Source: Mucilaginibacter_A sp965201005 (lineage in GTDB: Bacteria; Bacteroidota; Bacteroidia; Sphingobacteriales; Sphingobacteriaceae). Taken from it: a stretch of 64,000 nucleotides of DNA. Location: contig NZ_OZ241747.1 of NCBI RefSeq assembly GCF_965201005.1, positions 372,001 through 436,000 on the forward strand, given 5' to 3'. Every line of letters begins with the position of its first letter. The first letter of the stretch is position 1. Under the pieces are notes generated by a model. That model saw only the letters and a program-made list of their open reading frames with translations. It did no database searches and was not told the origin of the DNA. Of this stretch, positions 15,654 to 24,691 are shown piece by piece. A program made the translations under genes and the position numbers.

Positions 15654-16613
15654 TTACTTTTTTACATGATGCTGCTGCGGCAAAACTTTTACATCACGTT
15701 CCACTTCTTTCTGCTCGATGTGCACGGCATATTCGGCAGGTTCAATTTTCTCGCCATAATCATCTGCATAAACTTTGGTAAACTCGGCACCGAAATATAA
15801 AATGGCCGAAGTATAATATATCCACACCAAAATAACGATTAATGAACCGGCCGCGCCATAAGTAGAACCTGTGCCGGTGGTTTGGATGTAAATACCAATT
15901 AAATATTTGCCCAGCATAAACAAAAGGGCGGTAAAAAAAGCACCAGTACGCACATCGCGCCAGGCAATTTTTACATCGGGCAAAAACTTAAAAATAATAC
16001 CGAAAAGTACCGAAATCACAATGAAGGTGATACCAATATTAATGAGGTTGAAAATCTGCACGGTAACTTCCGGGAAATAACGTGTGATGTGACTGCTCAA
16101 AGCCAGTACCAAAGCGTTAACGATTAGCGATGCGATGAGCAAAAACCCTAAGCCAATAATCATCGAAAAAGAGATCAGCCGGTTGGTCAGCATTTTTACC
16201 CAGCCTTTTTTAGGTTTTGCTTTTACGCGCCAGATAATATTGAGAGACTCCTGGATCTCCATAAAAATACTTGTTGCACCGATAATTAAGGTAACTACAC
16301 TGGTCACAACTGCAATTGTGGTTTTGCCAGACAGGGAAATACTTTTGATCATGTTCTGGATCTGGATGGCCGCAGCACTTCCCACATACGATTTAATTTG
16401 CGGGTAGATATTGTTTTGGATCGCATCATGGCCCAAAAAAACACTGGTCAGCGAAATAACCAACATCAATAGCGGTGCCAGTGCGAAAACGGTATAATAA
16501 GCCAATGCTGCGCTAAATTTCAGCCCTTTATCATCTAAAAAACAGTTGAATGTTGTCAGCAAAATTTTGCCAATACGTTTTAAATATTTTAGGGCAAAGT
16601 ATTTTTTAAACAT
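15654..16613 (-). CDS. YihY/BrkB-family inner-membrane protein
   Basis: 319 residues with six hydrophobic segments. The N-terminal hallmark is K-F-S-A-A-L-A-Y-Y-T-V-F-A-L-A-P-L-L, and late in the protein come G-S-L-I-V-I-L-V-W-I-Y-Y-T-S and F-G-A-E-F-T-K-V, all conserved in the YihY/BrkB family. The function of the family is not settled (once mistaken for RNase BN). The charged, His-containing cytoplasmic tail ends just before the motif hairpin. A C-type motif copy (16627-16638) lies 14-25 bases upstream of its start, between it and the alanine dehydrogenase stop. Confidence 0.9.
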   Translation of the reverse strand: MFKKYFALKYLKRIGKILLTTFNCFLDDKGLKFSAALAYYTVFALAPLLMLVISLTSVFLGHDAIQNNIYPQIKSYVGSAAAIQIQNMIKSISLSGKTTIAVVTSVVTLIIGATSIFMEIQESLNIIWRVKAKPKKGWVKMLTNRLISFSMIIGLGFLLIASLIVNALVLALSSHITRYFPEVTVQIFNLINIGITFIVISVLFGIIFKFLPDVKIAWRDVRTGAFFTALLFMLGKYLIGIYIQTTGTGSTYGAAGSLIVILVWIYYTSAILYFGAEFTKVYADDYGEKIEPAEYAVHIEQKEVERDVKVLPQQHHVKK

Positions 16614-16615
16614 AA

Positions 16616-16638
16616 AATTTAGGTGATAAAAACAGCAT
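16616..16638. repeat. Solitary C-type motif (TAAAAACAGCAT) with full T-rich flank
   Basis: AAATTTAGGTGA precedes TAAAAACAGCAT (16627-16638). This is the sister form of the dispersed motif (AC instead of GA at positions 6-7) in the 33-bp gap between two minus-strand genes. Confidence 0.7.
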
Positions 16639-16646
16639 CACAATTT

Positions 16647-17873
16647 TTACAGATTAGAAACGATCAGCAAATCCAAATCTTTACTCGGGATGTTAAACCG
16701 TTCGCCAAAAACCGGGCTTGTTAAATGGCCCTGATAAATGTAAACTGCGTTGCGCACACCTGCTTTTTCCCAGATCACGTTTTTGAGGCCGCCATGTTCG
16801 CCGATGTCAAGTAAAATCGGTGTAAAAATATTGGTTAAAGCATAAGTGGCCGTTCGCGCTACGCGGGAAGCAATGTTGGGCACGCAATAATGGATGACAT
16901 CGTATTTCCGAAAAACCGGGTTGGTGTGGTTGGTTACTTCGGAAGTTTCAAAACAGCCTCCCTGATCGATGCTCACATCAATTACAACTGAATTGGGCTT
17001 CATGTGGCTTACCGTTTCTTCGGAAACCAAACAAGGGCTGCGGCTGGCTTTGGCCCGCATGGCACCAATGGCCACATCGCAGGTGGTAATGGCTTTTTCC
17101 AATACAATCGGCTGGATAACGGAGGTAAAAACCCGGCTGCCAATGTTGTTTTGCAGGCGGCGCAATTTGTAGATCGACGGATCAAAAACCTTCACTTCGG
17201 CACCTAAAGCAATGGCGGTCCTGGCGGCATATTCGCCTACCGTTCCGGCTCCCAGGATCACAATTTCGGTTGGCGGCACACCGGTAATGCCGCCCAGCAT
17301 CAGGCCTTTGCCGTTAAAAACATTACTTAAATATTCGGCAGCTATCAAGATAGAAGTTGCGCCCACAATCTCGCTCATGGCGCGTACAACGCTTAATGTG
17401 CCGCCTTCGTCCTGCAGGTTTTCAAAACAAAGCGCGGTTATTTTTTTGCTGATCAAAGCATGTAAATATTCGGCTTTGATGGTAGAAGTTTGCAAGGCAG
17501 ACAGGAGCGTTTGGTTCATTTTCATCATCCCGATTTCGGCCAGCGTTGGCGGTGCAATTTTCAGGATGATATCGGCCTGGTAAACCTGCGCTGTATCGTA
17601 AACAATCTGTGCGCCTTGTTCGCTGTAATTATTATCGGTAAAATTGGCACCCATCCCGGCGTTGGATTCCAGGATGACAGTGTGGCCGTTGTTTACTAAT
17701 GTGGCAACCGAAAGCGGCGTAATGGCAATGCGGTTCTCCTGAAAAGAGGTTTCCTTCGGGATACCGATGTAAAGCTTGTTTTTTTTATTTCTCACTTCCA
17801 GCATCGATTCCTGCGGCTGCATCATGGCCTGCTTTGCGATGTCGGAAAATCCGCTTAAAATCCCTGAACTCAT
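16647..17873 (-). CDS. ald: Alanine dehydrogenase (Ald/PntA family)
   Basis: 408 residues. G-I-P-K-E near residue 38 opens the AlaDh_PNT N-terminal domain. The Rossmann motif V-I-L-G-A-G-T-V-G-E-Y-A-A is at about 207-219, and V-I-D-V-S-I-D-Q-G-G-C-F-E-T-S matches the C-terminal conserved block of alanine dehydrogenases. It converts L-alanine and NAD+ to pyruvate, ammonia and NADH. The 35-residue N-terminal extension before the domain is longer than in Bacillus Ald and seems usual for Bacteroidota. A TATATTTG box (complement at 17906-17913) may be its promoter -7 element, but I see no good -33 box. Confidence 0.85.
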   Translation of the reverse strand: MSSGILSGFSDIAKQAMMQPQESMLEVRNKKNKLYIGIPKETSFQENRIAITPLSVATLVNNGHTVILESNAGMGANFTDNNYSEQGAQIVYDTAQVYQADIILKIAPPTLAEIGMMKMNQTLLSALQTSTIKAEYLHALISKKITALCFENLQDEGGTLSVVRAMSEIVGATSILIAAEYLSNVFNGKGLMLGGITGVPPTEIVILGAGTVGEYAARTAIALGAEVKVFDPSIYKLRRLQNNIGSRVFTSVIQPIVLEKAITTCDVAIGAMRAKASRSPCLVSEETVSHMKPNSVVIDVSIDQGGCFETSEVTNHTNPVFRKYDVIHYCVPNIASRVARTATYALTNIFTPILLDIGEHGGLKNVIWEKAGVRNAVYIYQGHLTSPVFGERFNIPSKDLDLLIVSNL

Positions 17874-17927
17874 ATTTTTCCCAATTTCCGGTTGCTGAAA
17901 TTAAGCAAATATAAGTTGAAATAGAGA

Positions 17928-18347
17928 TTAATCTTTCGTGATCGTTAATTTTCGCTGCCGATCAGGCTGCACTTCAATACGGATTCGGATAAAATTTTCG
18001 GGCAGTAAATCCGGGATTTGTTCTGGCCATTCGATCAAACAATATTCGCCGGAATACAAGTATTCTTCCACGCCCAGGTCCAACGCTTCGGTTTGGTTTT
18101 TAAGGCGATAGAAATCAAAGTGATAAATAATTCCTTCGGGATAATGATATTCGTTAACGATGGAAAAAGTAGGACTGGAAACTGTATCCGCCACTCCTAA
18201 AGCCTCACAAAAAACCTTGATAAAAGTAGTTTTCCCGGCACCCATTTCGCCGTAAAAGAGGAGAATTTTATCTTTTTCCCCTAAAAAATCAATCAATTGC
18301 CAGGCCGCGTTTGGTAATTGATCGATATCAGCTGTAATAATTTCCAT
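17928..18347 (-). CDS. tsaE: tRNA threonylcarbamoyladenosine biosynthesis ATPase TsaE
   Basis: 139 residues, the normal TsaE size. The P-loop G-E-M-G-A-G-K-T-T is at 33-41, S-S-P-T-F-S-I-V-N-E-Y follows as the switch region, and I-Y-H-F-D-F-Y-R-L and C-L-I-E-W-P-E are family hallmarks. TsaE works with TsaB and TsaD to make the t6A modification of ANN-reading tRNAs. It lies after porX on the same strand, but the two are separated by a strong motif hairpin, so it probably has its own transcript. Confidence 0.93.
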   Translation of the reverse strand: MEIITADIDQLPNAAWQLIDFLGEKDKILLFYGEMGAGKTTFIKVFCEALGVADTVSSPTFSIVNEYHYPEGIIYHFDFYRLKNQTEALDLGVEEYLYSGEYCLIEWPEQIPDLLPENFIRIRIEVQPDRQRKLTITKD

Positions 18348-18382
18348 CTACCGATAAATATAATCGCCGCAAAAATATTCAA

Positions 18383-18418
18383 ATGATACTGTTTTTATAA
18401 TGGTAAAAACAGTATCAT
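18383..18418. terminator. Perfect 15-bp C-type motif hairpin between porX and tsaE
   Basis: ATGATACTGTTTTTA (18383-18397), loop TAATGG, TAAAAACAGTATCAT (18404-18418). The stem is a perfect palindrome ending in T/A runs on both strands, so it can terminate transcription in either direction. It lies 8 bases after the porX stop codon. Confidence 0.75.
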
Positions 18419-18426
18419 TTATTTGT

Positions 18427-19980
18427 TTATCTCGGCCCGTAAGTGGCTATCGGCACAATCATTTCTTCCATGCTGATGCCGCCGTGCTGGAAAGTTTCGT
18501 TATAAAAGTTTACGAAATGGTTAAAATTATTAGGGTAAACGAAGTATTTGTCTTCCTTGGCAAACACAAAACTGGAGCTGACGTGCAGTTTCGGCAGCAT
18601 CGCATCGTGCGGGTTGCGGATATGGAAAACCTCTTTGGCGTTGTAATTCAGGTTTTTACCTTGTTTATAACGTAAGTTGGTGTTGGTGTTGCGGTCGCCT
18701 ATAATTTTGCTTGGGTTTTTTACACGGATCGTTCCGTGATCAGTGGTAATCACCACTTTAACCTGTTTTTGTGCCAGGTATTTCAGCAGGTCAAACAACG
18801 GCGAATGCTCAAACCAGGAAAGCGTTAACGAGCGGTAAGCAGCATCACCGTTGGCCAGTTCGCGGATCATCTGCATATCCGTGCGTGCGTGCGAAAGCAT
18901 GTCCACAAAGTTGTAAACCACCACGTTCAGCTCGTTCTGCATTAGGTTGCTGATAGAATCGTTCAATGCACGGCCTTCGTCAATATTTAAAATTTTATGG
19001 TACGAAAACTTACAGTCTTTGCGCAATGTCCGCTTGATCTGATCGCCCAGAAACTGCTCTTCAAACAGGTTTTTACCGCCTTCATCTTCATCATTCTGCC
19101 ACATTTCAGGATAACGTTTTTCCATGTCCAGCGGCATCAAACCAGAAAAAATGGCGTTGCGGGCATATTGTGTGGCGGTTGGCAAAATGCTGAAATAGGT
19201 ATCTTCTTCCTCCAGCCTGAAATATTCTGAAATAATTGGGTGGATAATGCGGTACTGATCATAACGTAAATTGTCAATCAGGATAAAAAACGTAGGCGAA
19301 GTTGTATTTAATTGTGAAAAAACCTTCTTTTTGAACAGCTGATGAGAGAGCATTGGTGCCGTATCCTGGTTTTTGATCCAGTTGAGGTAGTTTTTTTCGA
19401 TAAACTTGGAAAACTGCGTATTGGCTTCTGCCTTTTGCAAAGTCAGGATGTCGTGCATTCCGGCATCTTCCAGTTTTTCAAGCTCCAACTCCCAATAAAT
19501 CAGCTTTTTGTAAACATCAACCCATTCCTGGTAGCTTAAATTATCGTTCAGCGTCATGCCAAGCGTACGGAAATCCTGCTGATAACCCATAGTGGTTTTG
19601 GCGGTAACCAAACGCTTGTTTTCGGTCAGTTTTTTGATAGTGAGCAAAATCTGTTTTGGGTTGACCGGTTTGATCAGGTAATCATCAATTTTAGAGCCGA
19701 TGGCATCTTCCATCAAATGCTCTTCCTCGCTTTTGGTGATCATCACAATCGGCACATCGGCGTTGATGTTCTTAATCTCCGTTAGTGTTTCCAAACCGGT
19801 TAAGCCCGGCATATTTTCATCCAAAAAAACAAGATCGATATTATTATTTTTGAAGAGGTCGACCGCGTCTGTCCCGTTGGTGGCGGTTTTGATCTGATAG
19901 CCTTTTTCGCTTAAAAATAGTATGTGCGGTTTCAGAAAGTCAATTTCGTCATCAGCCCATAAAATGGTGGTATCCTGCAT
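18427..19980 (-). CDS. porX: PorX, response regulator with PglZ domain (type IX secretion control)
   Basis: 517 residues. The N-terminal receiver domain has D-D-E at 10-12 and phospho-acceptor Asp54 in V-F-L-D-E-N-M-P. A linker follows, then an alkaline-phosphatase-like PglZ domain with I-D-N-L-R-Y-D-Q, N-F-V-D-M-L-S-H and T-T-D-H-G-T. This combination is diagnostic of PorX, which controls the type IX secretion system together with PorY and SigP. It implies a functional T9SS elsewhere in the genome. The gene stands alone, as usual. Confidence 0.92.
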   Translation of the reverse strand: MQDTTILWADDEIDFLKPHILFLSEKGYQIKTATNGTDAVDLFKNNNIDLVFLDENMPGLTGLETLTEIKNINADVPIVMITKSEEEHLMEDAIGSKIDDYLIKPVNPKQILLTIKKLTENKRLVTAKTTMGYQQDFRTLGMTLNDNLSYQEWVDVYKKLIYWELELEKLEDAGMHDILTLQKAEANTQFSKFIEKNYLNWIKNQDTAPMLSHQLFKKKVFSQLNTTSPTFFILIDNLRYDQYRIIHPIISEYFRLEEEDTYFSILPTATQYARNAIFSGLMPLDMEKRYPEMWQNDEDEGGKNLFEEQFLGDQIKRTLRKDCKFSYHKILNIDEGRALNDSISNLMQNELNVVVYNFVDMLSHARTDMQMIRELANGDAAYRSLTLSWFEHSPLFDLLKYLAQKQVKVVITTDHGTIRVKNPSKIIGDRNTNTNLRYKQGKNLNYNAKEVFHIRNPHDAMLPKLHVSSSFVFAKEDKYFVYPNNFNHFVNFYNETFQHGGISMEEMIVPIATYGPR

Positions 19981-20120
19981 GATAATTATTTATTTAAAAT
20001 TTAAACCTGTATGACAACGTTTTGTTGCCGTAGTGACATAAATTAACAAAATTTAACACAAAAAAAGGAAGCAGATCAGACAAACTTTTACTAAATCGCA
20101 CCCTTTCAGCCCGCTTTATT

Positions 20121-21347
20121 TTGAACAAAAAAAAGATAATCAATGATCCTGTTTACGGATTTATCAGCATACCAACCGAACTTATTTTTGATCTGGTAGA
20201 ACACCGTTATTTCCAGCGGCTGCGCTACATCAAACAGTTGGGGATGACACATTTAGTGTATCCCGGTGCGCTGCATACGCGTTTTCATCATGCGCTGGGC
20301 GCACTTCATTTAATGGGTTTGGCGGTAGAAACACTGCGCGGCAAAGGCACCGAAATTTCTGCGGAGGAAGAAGAAGCCGTAGAGATTGCCATTTTGCTGC
20401 ACGATATCGGCCACGGCCCGTTTTCGCACGCGCTCGAAAATACCCTGGTAAAAGGAGTATCGCATGAAATGATTTCCAGCTTGCTGATGGACCGGCTGAA
20501 CGTGGAGTTTAACGGGCAGTTGACACTGGCGATCCGGATTTTTAATGATACTTATCCACGCCATTTTCTGCATCAGCTGGTTTCCGGACAGCTGGACATT
20601 GACCGGCTGGATTACCTGAACCGTGATAGTTTTTTTACCGGCGTTTCGGAAGGTGTGATCAGTTTTGACCGCATCATCAAAATGCTGAATGTTGTGGACG
20701 ATTATATTGTGGTTGAGGAAAAAGGCATTTACTCGGTAGAGAAATTTTTAATTGCGCGAAGGCTGATGTACTGGCAGGTTTATCTGCATAAAACCGTAAT
20801 TGCCGCAGAAATGCTGCTGGTAAAAATACTGGAACGGGGCCGATTGCTGGCTTTAAACAAGTTTGAGCTTTTTGCCACGCCGCCCCTGGCGCATTTCCTC
20901 CAAAAAAGTGTGGTAAAAGAAGCATTCGTAACTGATCCGCGCCATCTGGACGCCTTTGTAAACCTGGACGATACGGATATTTTATCTGCCGTAAAAGTTT
21001 GGGTAAACCATTCGGATTTTATCCTGTCTGATCTCTGCTCGCGATTTATCAACCGAAATTTGTACCGGGTAGAACTGACCAACATGCCGCCGGACCTGGA
21101 ACTGACCGTCAGACTGAAGCATCAGGCCATCCAAAAACTGGATTTGCTGGATGAAGAAGATGCCGGCTACTATGTTTTTACAGACCGTGTGGTAAACGAT
21201 GCATATAAAGTGGGCGACGAAAACATCAGGATTTTGCTGAAAAGCGGCGAAGTGCAGGATATTGCCGATGCAAGTGACAATTCAAACTTAATTTCACTTT
21301 CTAAGCGGGTAGTAAAGTATGTTTTGTGCGTGATTAAAGATGTATAA
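20121..21347 (+). CDS. HD-domain phosphohydrolase (dNTPase-like)
   Basis: 408 residues from a TTG start at 20121; no in-frame ATG gives a complete N-terminus. The HD signature runs H-T-R-F-H-H-A-L-G (His52, His56-57), L-L-H-D-I-G-H-G-P-F-S-H (His94-Asp95) and Q-L-D-I-D-R-L-D-Y-L-x-R-D. This is the SAMHD1/YwfO-like subfamily, which hydrolyses (d)NTPs or related nucleotides. The protein contains a motif-encoded V-V-K-E-A-F (20914-20925). It lies 60 bp before lpxD, which has its own promoter, so co-transcription is partial at most. Confidence 0.85.
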   Translation: MNKKKIINDPVYGFISIPTELIFDLVEHRYFQRLRYIKQLGMTHLVYPGALHTRFHHALGALHLMGLAVETLRGKGTEISAEEEEAVEIAILLHDIGHGPFSHALENTLVKGVSHEMISSLLMDRLNVEFNGQLTLAIRIFNDTYPRHFLHQLVSGQLDIDRLDYLNRDSFFTGVSEGVISFDRIIKMLNVVDDYIVVEEKGIYSVEKFLIARRLMYWQVYLHKTVIAAEMLLVKILERGRLLALNKFELFATPPLAHFLQKSVVKEAFVTDPRHLDAFVNLDDTDILSAVKVWVNHSDFILSDLCSRFINRNLYRVELTNMPPDLELTVRLKHQAIQKLDLLDEEDAGYYVFTDRVVNDAYKVGDENIRILLKSGEVQDIADASDNSNLISLSKRVVKYVLCVIKDV

Positions 21348-21372
21348 CCATTAAATACAGCATTTTTAATAA

Positions 21373-21403
21373 TTTGCTGCTTTGAGATTTAGAATTAAAT
21401 TTG
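21373..21403 (+). promoter_or_regulatory. Bacteroidota-type promoter of lpxD (TTTG-N19-TAAATTTG)
   Basis: A -33 box TTTG (21373-21376), 19-base spacer and -7 box TAAATTTG (21396-21403) match the primary sigma consensus exactly. The lpxD ATG begins only four bases after the -7 box, so the transcript may be leaderless or nearly so. Confidence 0.75.
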
Positions 21404-21407
21404 CCCG

Positions 21408-22469
21408 ATGCAATTAACCGCACTTGAGATCAGCTTATTGCTGAACGGAACCATTGAAGGCAAGCCTGAAGTTACGGTTAATCAGCTGGCCAAGATTGAA
21501 GAAGCCGAAGCCGGAAGTTTATCTTTCCTGGCCAATCCAAAATACGAGCAATATTTATATACTACGCAGGCTTCCATACTGATTATTGATCAGGGGCAGG
21601 TTTTAACAGAGCCTGTAAATGCTACCTTAATCCGGGTAGAAAACCCTTACATCGCTATTTCTGTTTTGCTTGATAAGTATAACCAAAGCAAACTGGCCAA
21701 ACCGGGTATTGAGCAGCCAAGTTTTGTCCATCCAACGGCAAAACTGGGCAAAGACGTTTATATCGGTGCTTTTTCTTACATCGGCGCAAATGTGGTTTTG
21801 GGGGATAACTGCCGCATCTACCCAAATTCATACGTGGCTGCGGATGTGGTTTTAGGAAACAACGTTACTGTTTTTGCCGGTGTAAAAATTTATTTTGATT
21901 GCAAAATCGGAAATGATGTTACGCTGCATTCCGGTGTTATTATTGGTGGTGATGGCTTTGGTTTCGCGCCGCAGGGTGATGGGACTTATCAAAAAGTGGC
22001 CCAGATTGGCAACGTGATTATTGAGGATGATGTGGAAATTGGTGCCAACACCACTATTGATCGTGCCACAATGGGTTCAACCATCATCCGCAGGGGTGTA
22101 AAATTAGATAATCTGATCCAGATTGCACACAACGTAGAAATTGGCAGCAATACGGTTGTGGCCGCACAAACTGGTATTTCCGGCAGTACCAAAATTGGTG
22201 AAAATGTGGTGCTGGGCGGCCAGGTTGGCGTAGTTGGGCATATCCAGATTGCCAAAGGTTCGCAGGTGCAGGCGCAATCCGGCATCAGCAGAACCATTAA
22301 AGAAGAAAATAAAAAATGGGCCGGTGCGCCCGCAACCAATTATCAGGACCACATGCGCTCGCAGATCAGGGTGAACCGCTTGCCCGAACTGGAAAAAAAA
22401 ATACAAGAGCTGGAAAAAAAACTGGCCGATTTGCAGCAACCTCCCGAACTATACAGGAAGCCTCGGTAA
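21408..22469 (+). CDS. lpxD: UDP-3-O-(3-hydroxyacyl)glucosamine N-acyltransferase LpxD
   Basis: 353 residues. An N-terminal uridine-binding domain (to about 100) is followed by left-handed beta-helix hexapeptide repeats (G-x-N-V-V-L-G-D-N-C-R-I-Y-P-N) and a C-terminal coiled helix. I-Q-I-A-H-N-V-E-I-G-S carries the catalytic His. It performs the third step of lipid A synthesis. First gene of lpxD-lpxC/fabZ-lpxA, with 15 bases to the next ATG. Confidence 0.95.
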   Translation: MQLTALEISLLLNGTIEGKPEVTVNQLAKIEEAEAGSLSFLANPKYEQYLYTTQASILIIDQGQVLTEPVNATLIRVENPYIAISVLLDKYNQSKLAKPGIEQPSFVHPTAKLGKDVYIGAFSYIGANVVLGDNCRIYPNSYVAADVVLGNNVTVFAGVKIYFDCKIGNDVTLHSGVIIGGDGFGFAPQGDGTYQKVAQIGNVIIEDDVEIGANTTIDRATMGSTIIRRGVKLDNLIQIAHNVEIGSNTVVAAQTGISGSTKIGENVVLGGQVGVVGHIQIAKGSQVQAQSGISRTIKEENKKWAGAPATNYQDHMRSQIRVNRLPELEKKIQELEKKLADLQQPPELYRKPR

Positions 22470-22484
22470 TAAGATTTGATAAAT

Positions 22485-23885
22485 ATGAACACAAAACAAC
22501 GAACGATTAAAGCTGAAGTTTCTGTTTCCGGAACAGGGTTGCACACAGGTGAAAAAGTAACGCTGACTTTTCGTCCGGCCCCAGAAAACCACGGCTTTAA
22601 GTTCAGGAGGATAGATGTTGAAGGCCAGCCAATAATTGATGCTGATGTAGATAACGTAACCGATACTTCCCGAGGCACCACCATCACCCAAAACGGTGCT
22701 TCAGTAAATACAGTTGAGCACGTTCTGGCTTCTTTGGTTGGCTTAGAGCTGGACAATATACTGATTGATCTGGACGGGCCGGAAACACCGATTATGGATG
22801 GCAGTTCCCTGCAGTTTATAGATGCTTTGGTGGAAGTTGGTTTTAAAGAGCAGGACGCTGACCGGGAATATTTCAGTATTCCGTACAACATTCACTATTC
22901 TGAACCAGACCGTAAAGTAGATATGGTGGCCATGCCGCTGGATGATTACCGATTTACCTGCATGGTGGATTATAATTCGCCGGTGCTGGGCAGCCAGCAC
23001 GCCAGTATTTCTACCATTACCGAGTTTCGCCGGGAAATTGCTTCCTGCCGTACTTTTTGTTTTTTGCACGAGTTGGAATCGTTGCTGAAGCATAACCTGA
23101 TAAAAGGCGGCGATATCAACAATGCCATTGTGGTAGTTGACCGGGACGTGAACCAGGAAGAATTGCAGCATCTGGCTACATTGTTTAACCGTAAAGATAT
23201 TGATGTGGCCCCGCAGGGGATTTTGAACAATATCGAATTGCGCCATCAAAATGAACCTGCCCGCCACAAATTGCTGGACATGATTGGGGATTTGGCTTTA
23301 GTTGGTGTTCCGCTGAAAGGCCACATTATGGCCGCCCGCCCCGGCCATGCGGCCAATATCGCCTTCGCCAGAAAAATAAAAGCACTTATCAAAAAAGAGC
23401 GTAGTAAAAAAAGCTTCTATCATTACAACCCAAATGCAAAACCGGTTTATGATACGGTACAGATCATGAATATTTTGCCGCACCGGCCACCAATGTTGCT
23501 GATAGACCGGATTATGGAGCTGACCAAAACACACGTGGTTGGTGTAAAAGCGGTTACCATGAACGAGCCTTTTTTTGCAGGCCATTTTCCGGGCGCGCCT
23601 GTAATGCCGGGTGTTTTGCAGATTGAAGCCATGGCGCAAACCGGTGGCATTTTAGTGCTGAACACCGTGCCCGATCCGGAAAACTGGTTAACGCTGTTTT
23701 TAAAGATCGAAAATGCGCGTTTTAAAGATAAAGTTTTGCCGGGCGATACCGTTGTTTTCCAATGTGATTTGCTGGCACCAATCCGCCGCGGCATTGCACA
23801 GATGAAAGGTGTGGGCACAGTTGGCGAAAAAGTAGTGGTGGAAGCCGAATTGATGGCACAGATTGTTAGATATAAAAACGCATGA
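22485..23885 (+). CDS. lpxC-fabZ: Fused LpxC deacetylase / FabZ dehydratase
   Basis: 466 residues from the ATG at 22485; the TTG at 22476 is the less likely start. Residues 1-300 form LpxC (G-T-G-L-H-T-G-E near the start, zinc His in V-E-H-V-L-A-S and H-K-L-L-D-M-I-G-D). From about 310 FabZ follows, with I-L-P-H-R-P-P-M-L-L-I-D-R and G-H-F-P-G-A-P-V-M-P-G. LpxC commits to lipid A synthesis, and FabZ dehydrates 3-hydroxyacyl-ACP, which competes for the same substrate pool. The fusion is standard in Bacteroidota. It overlaps lpxA by 4 bases (ATGA). Confidence 0.95.
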   Translation: MNTKQRTIKAEVSVSGTGLHTGEKVTLTFRPAPENHGFKFRRIDVEGQPIIDADVDNVTDTSRGTTITQNGASVNTVEHVLASLVGLELDNILIDLDGPETPIMDGSSLQFIDALVEVGFKEQDADREYFSIPYNIHYSEPDRKVDMVAMPLDDYRFTCMVDYNSPVLGSQHASISTITEFRREIASCRTFCFLHELESLLKHNLIKGGDINNAIVVVDRDVNQEELQHLATLFNRKDIDVAPQGILNNIELRHQNEPARHKLLDMIGDLALVGVPLKGHIMAARPGHAANIAFARKIKALIKKERSKKSFYHYNPNAKPVYDTVQIMNILPHRPPMLLIDRIMELTKTHVVGVKAVTMNEPFFAGHFPGAPVMPGVLQIEAMAQTGGILVLNTVPDPENWLTLFLKIENARFKDKVLPGDTVVFQCDLLAPIRRGIAQMKGVGTVGEKVVVEAELMAQIVRYKNA

Positions 23886-24673
23886 CGCAGCCCTTAGCCT
23901 ATATTCATCCGGGTGCCAAAATTGCAGATCAAGTTGTGATTGAGCCTTTTGCAACCATTTATGGCGATGTGGAAATTGGCGAAGGCACCTGGATTGGCTC
24001 CAACGTAACCATTATGGATGGTGCTCGCATTGGCAAAAACTGCCGCATTTTCCCGGGTGCTGTCATTTCTGCCATTCCGCAGGATTTAAAATTTGACGGA
24101 GAAAAAACCACGGTTGAAATTGGCAACAACACGACCATCCGCGAGTGTGCCACCATCAACCGAGGCACAAAAGACCGCTGGAAAACCGTTGTGGGCGATA
24201 ATTGCCTGATTATGGCTTATTGCCATGTTGGCCACGATTGCCAGATTGGCAACAACTGCATTTTTTCCAACAATACCACTTTGGCGGGCCATGTTACCAT
24301 CGATGATTATGTGGTTTTGGCCGGAATGGTGGCCGTCCATCAATTTTGCCAGATTGGCGCGCACGCTTTTGTTACCGGTGGTTCCCTGGTGCGGAAAGAT
24401 GTTCCGCCGTATGTAAAAGCTGCCCGCGAGCCGCTTTCTTACGTCGGAATTAACTCAGTTGGCTTGCGCAGAAGAGGTTATTCTTCAGAACAGATCAACG
24501 AAATCCAAGATATTTACCGGACGATTTTCGTAAAAAAACACAACCTCAGCAATGCTTTATACATGATTGAGGCGGAACGACGGCCAACAGAAATCCGCGA
24601 TGAAATCTTGGATTTTATCCGAAATTCCAACCGCGGCATTATGAAAGGTTTTGGCAATCCTTCCTCTTTTTAG
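23882..24673 (+). CDS. lpxA: UDP-N-acetylglucosamine acyltransferase LpxA
   Basis: 263 residues, the normal length. Hexapeptide repeats occupy the first 190 residues, with the catalytic-His region G-H-V-T-I-D-D-Y-V-V and H-V-G-H-D-C-Q-I-G. G-G-S-L-V-R-K-D-V-P-P-Y and an alpha-helical C-terminal domain follow. It performs the first step of lipid A synthesis, transferring the 3-hydroxyacyl chain from ACP. The ATGA overlap with lpxC-fabZ indicates translational coupling. Confidence 0.95.
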   Translation: MTQPLAYIHPGAKIADQVVIEPFATIYGDVEIGEGTWIGSNVTIMDGARIGKNCRIFPGAVISAIPQDLKFDGEKTTVEIGNNTTIRECATINRGTKDRWKTVVGDNCLIMAYCHVGHDCQIGNNCIFSNNTTLAGHVTIDDYVVLAGMVAVHQFCQIGAHAFVTGGSLVRKDVPPYVKAAREPLSYVGINSVGLRRRGYSSEQINEIQDIYRTIFVKKHNLSNALYMIEAERRPTEIRDEILDFIRNSNRGIMKGFGNPSSF

Positions 24674-24691
24674 AACCAGAAACGATACTAA

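Noticed and set aside
15494..15781. 95-residue plus-strand ORF
   Set aside because: It joins the decayed protease end, a motif hairpin and antisense of YihY; not a gene.
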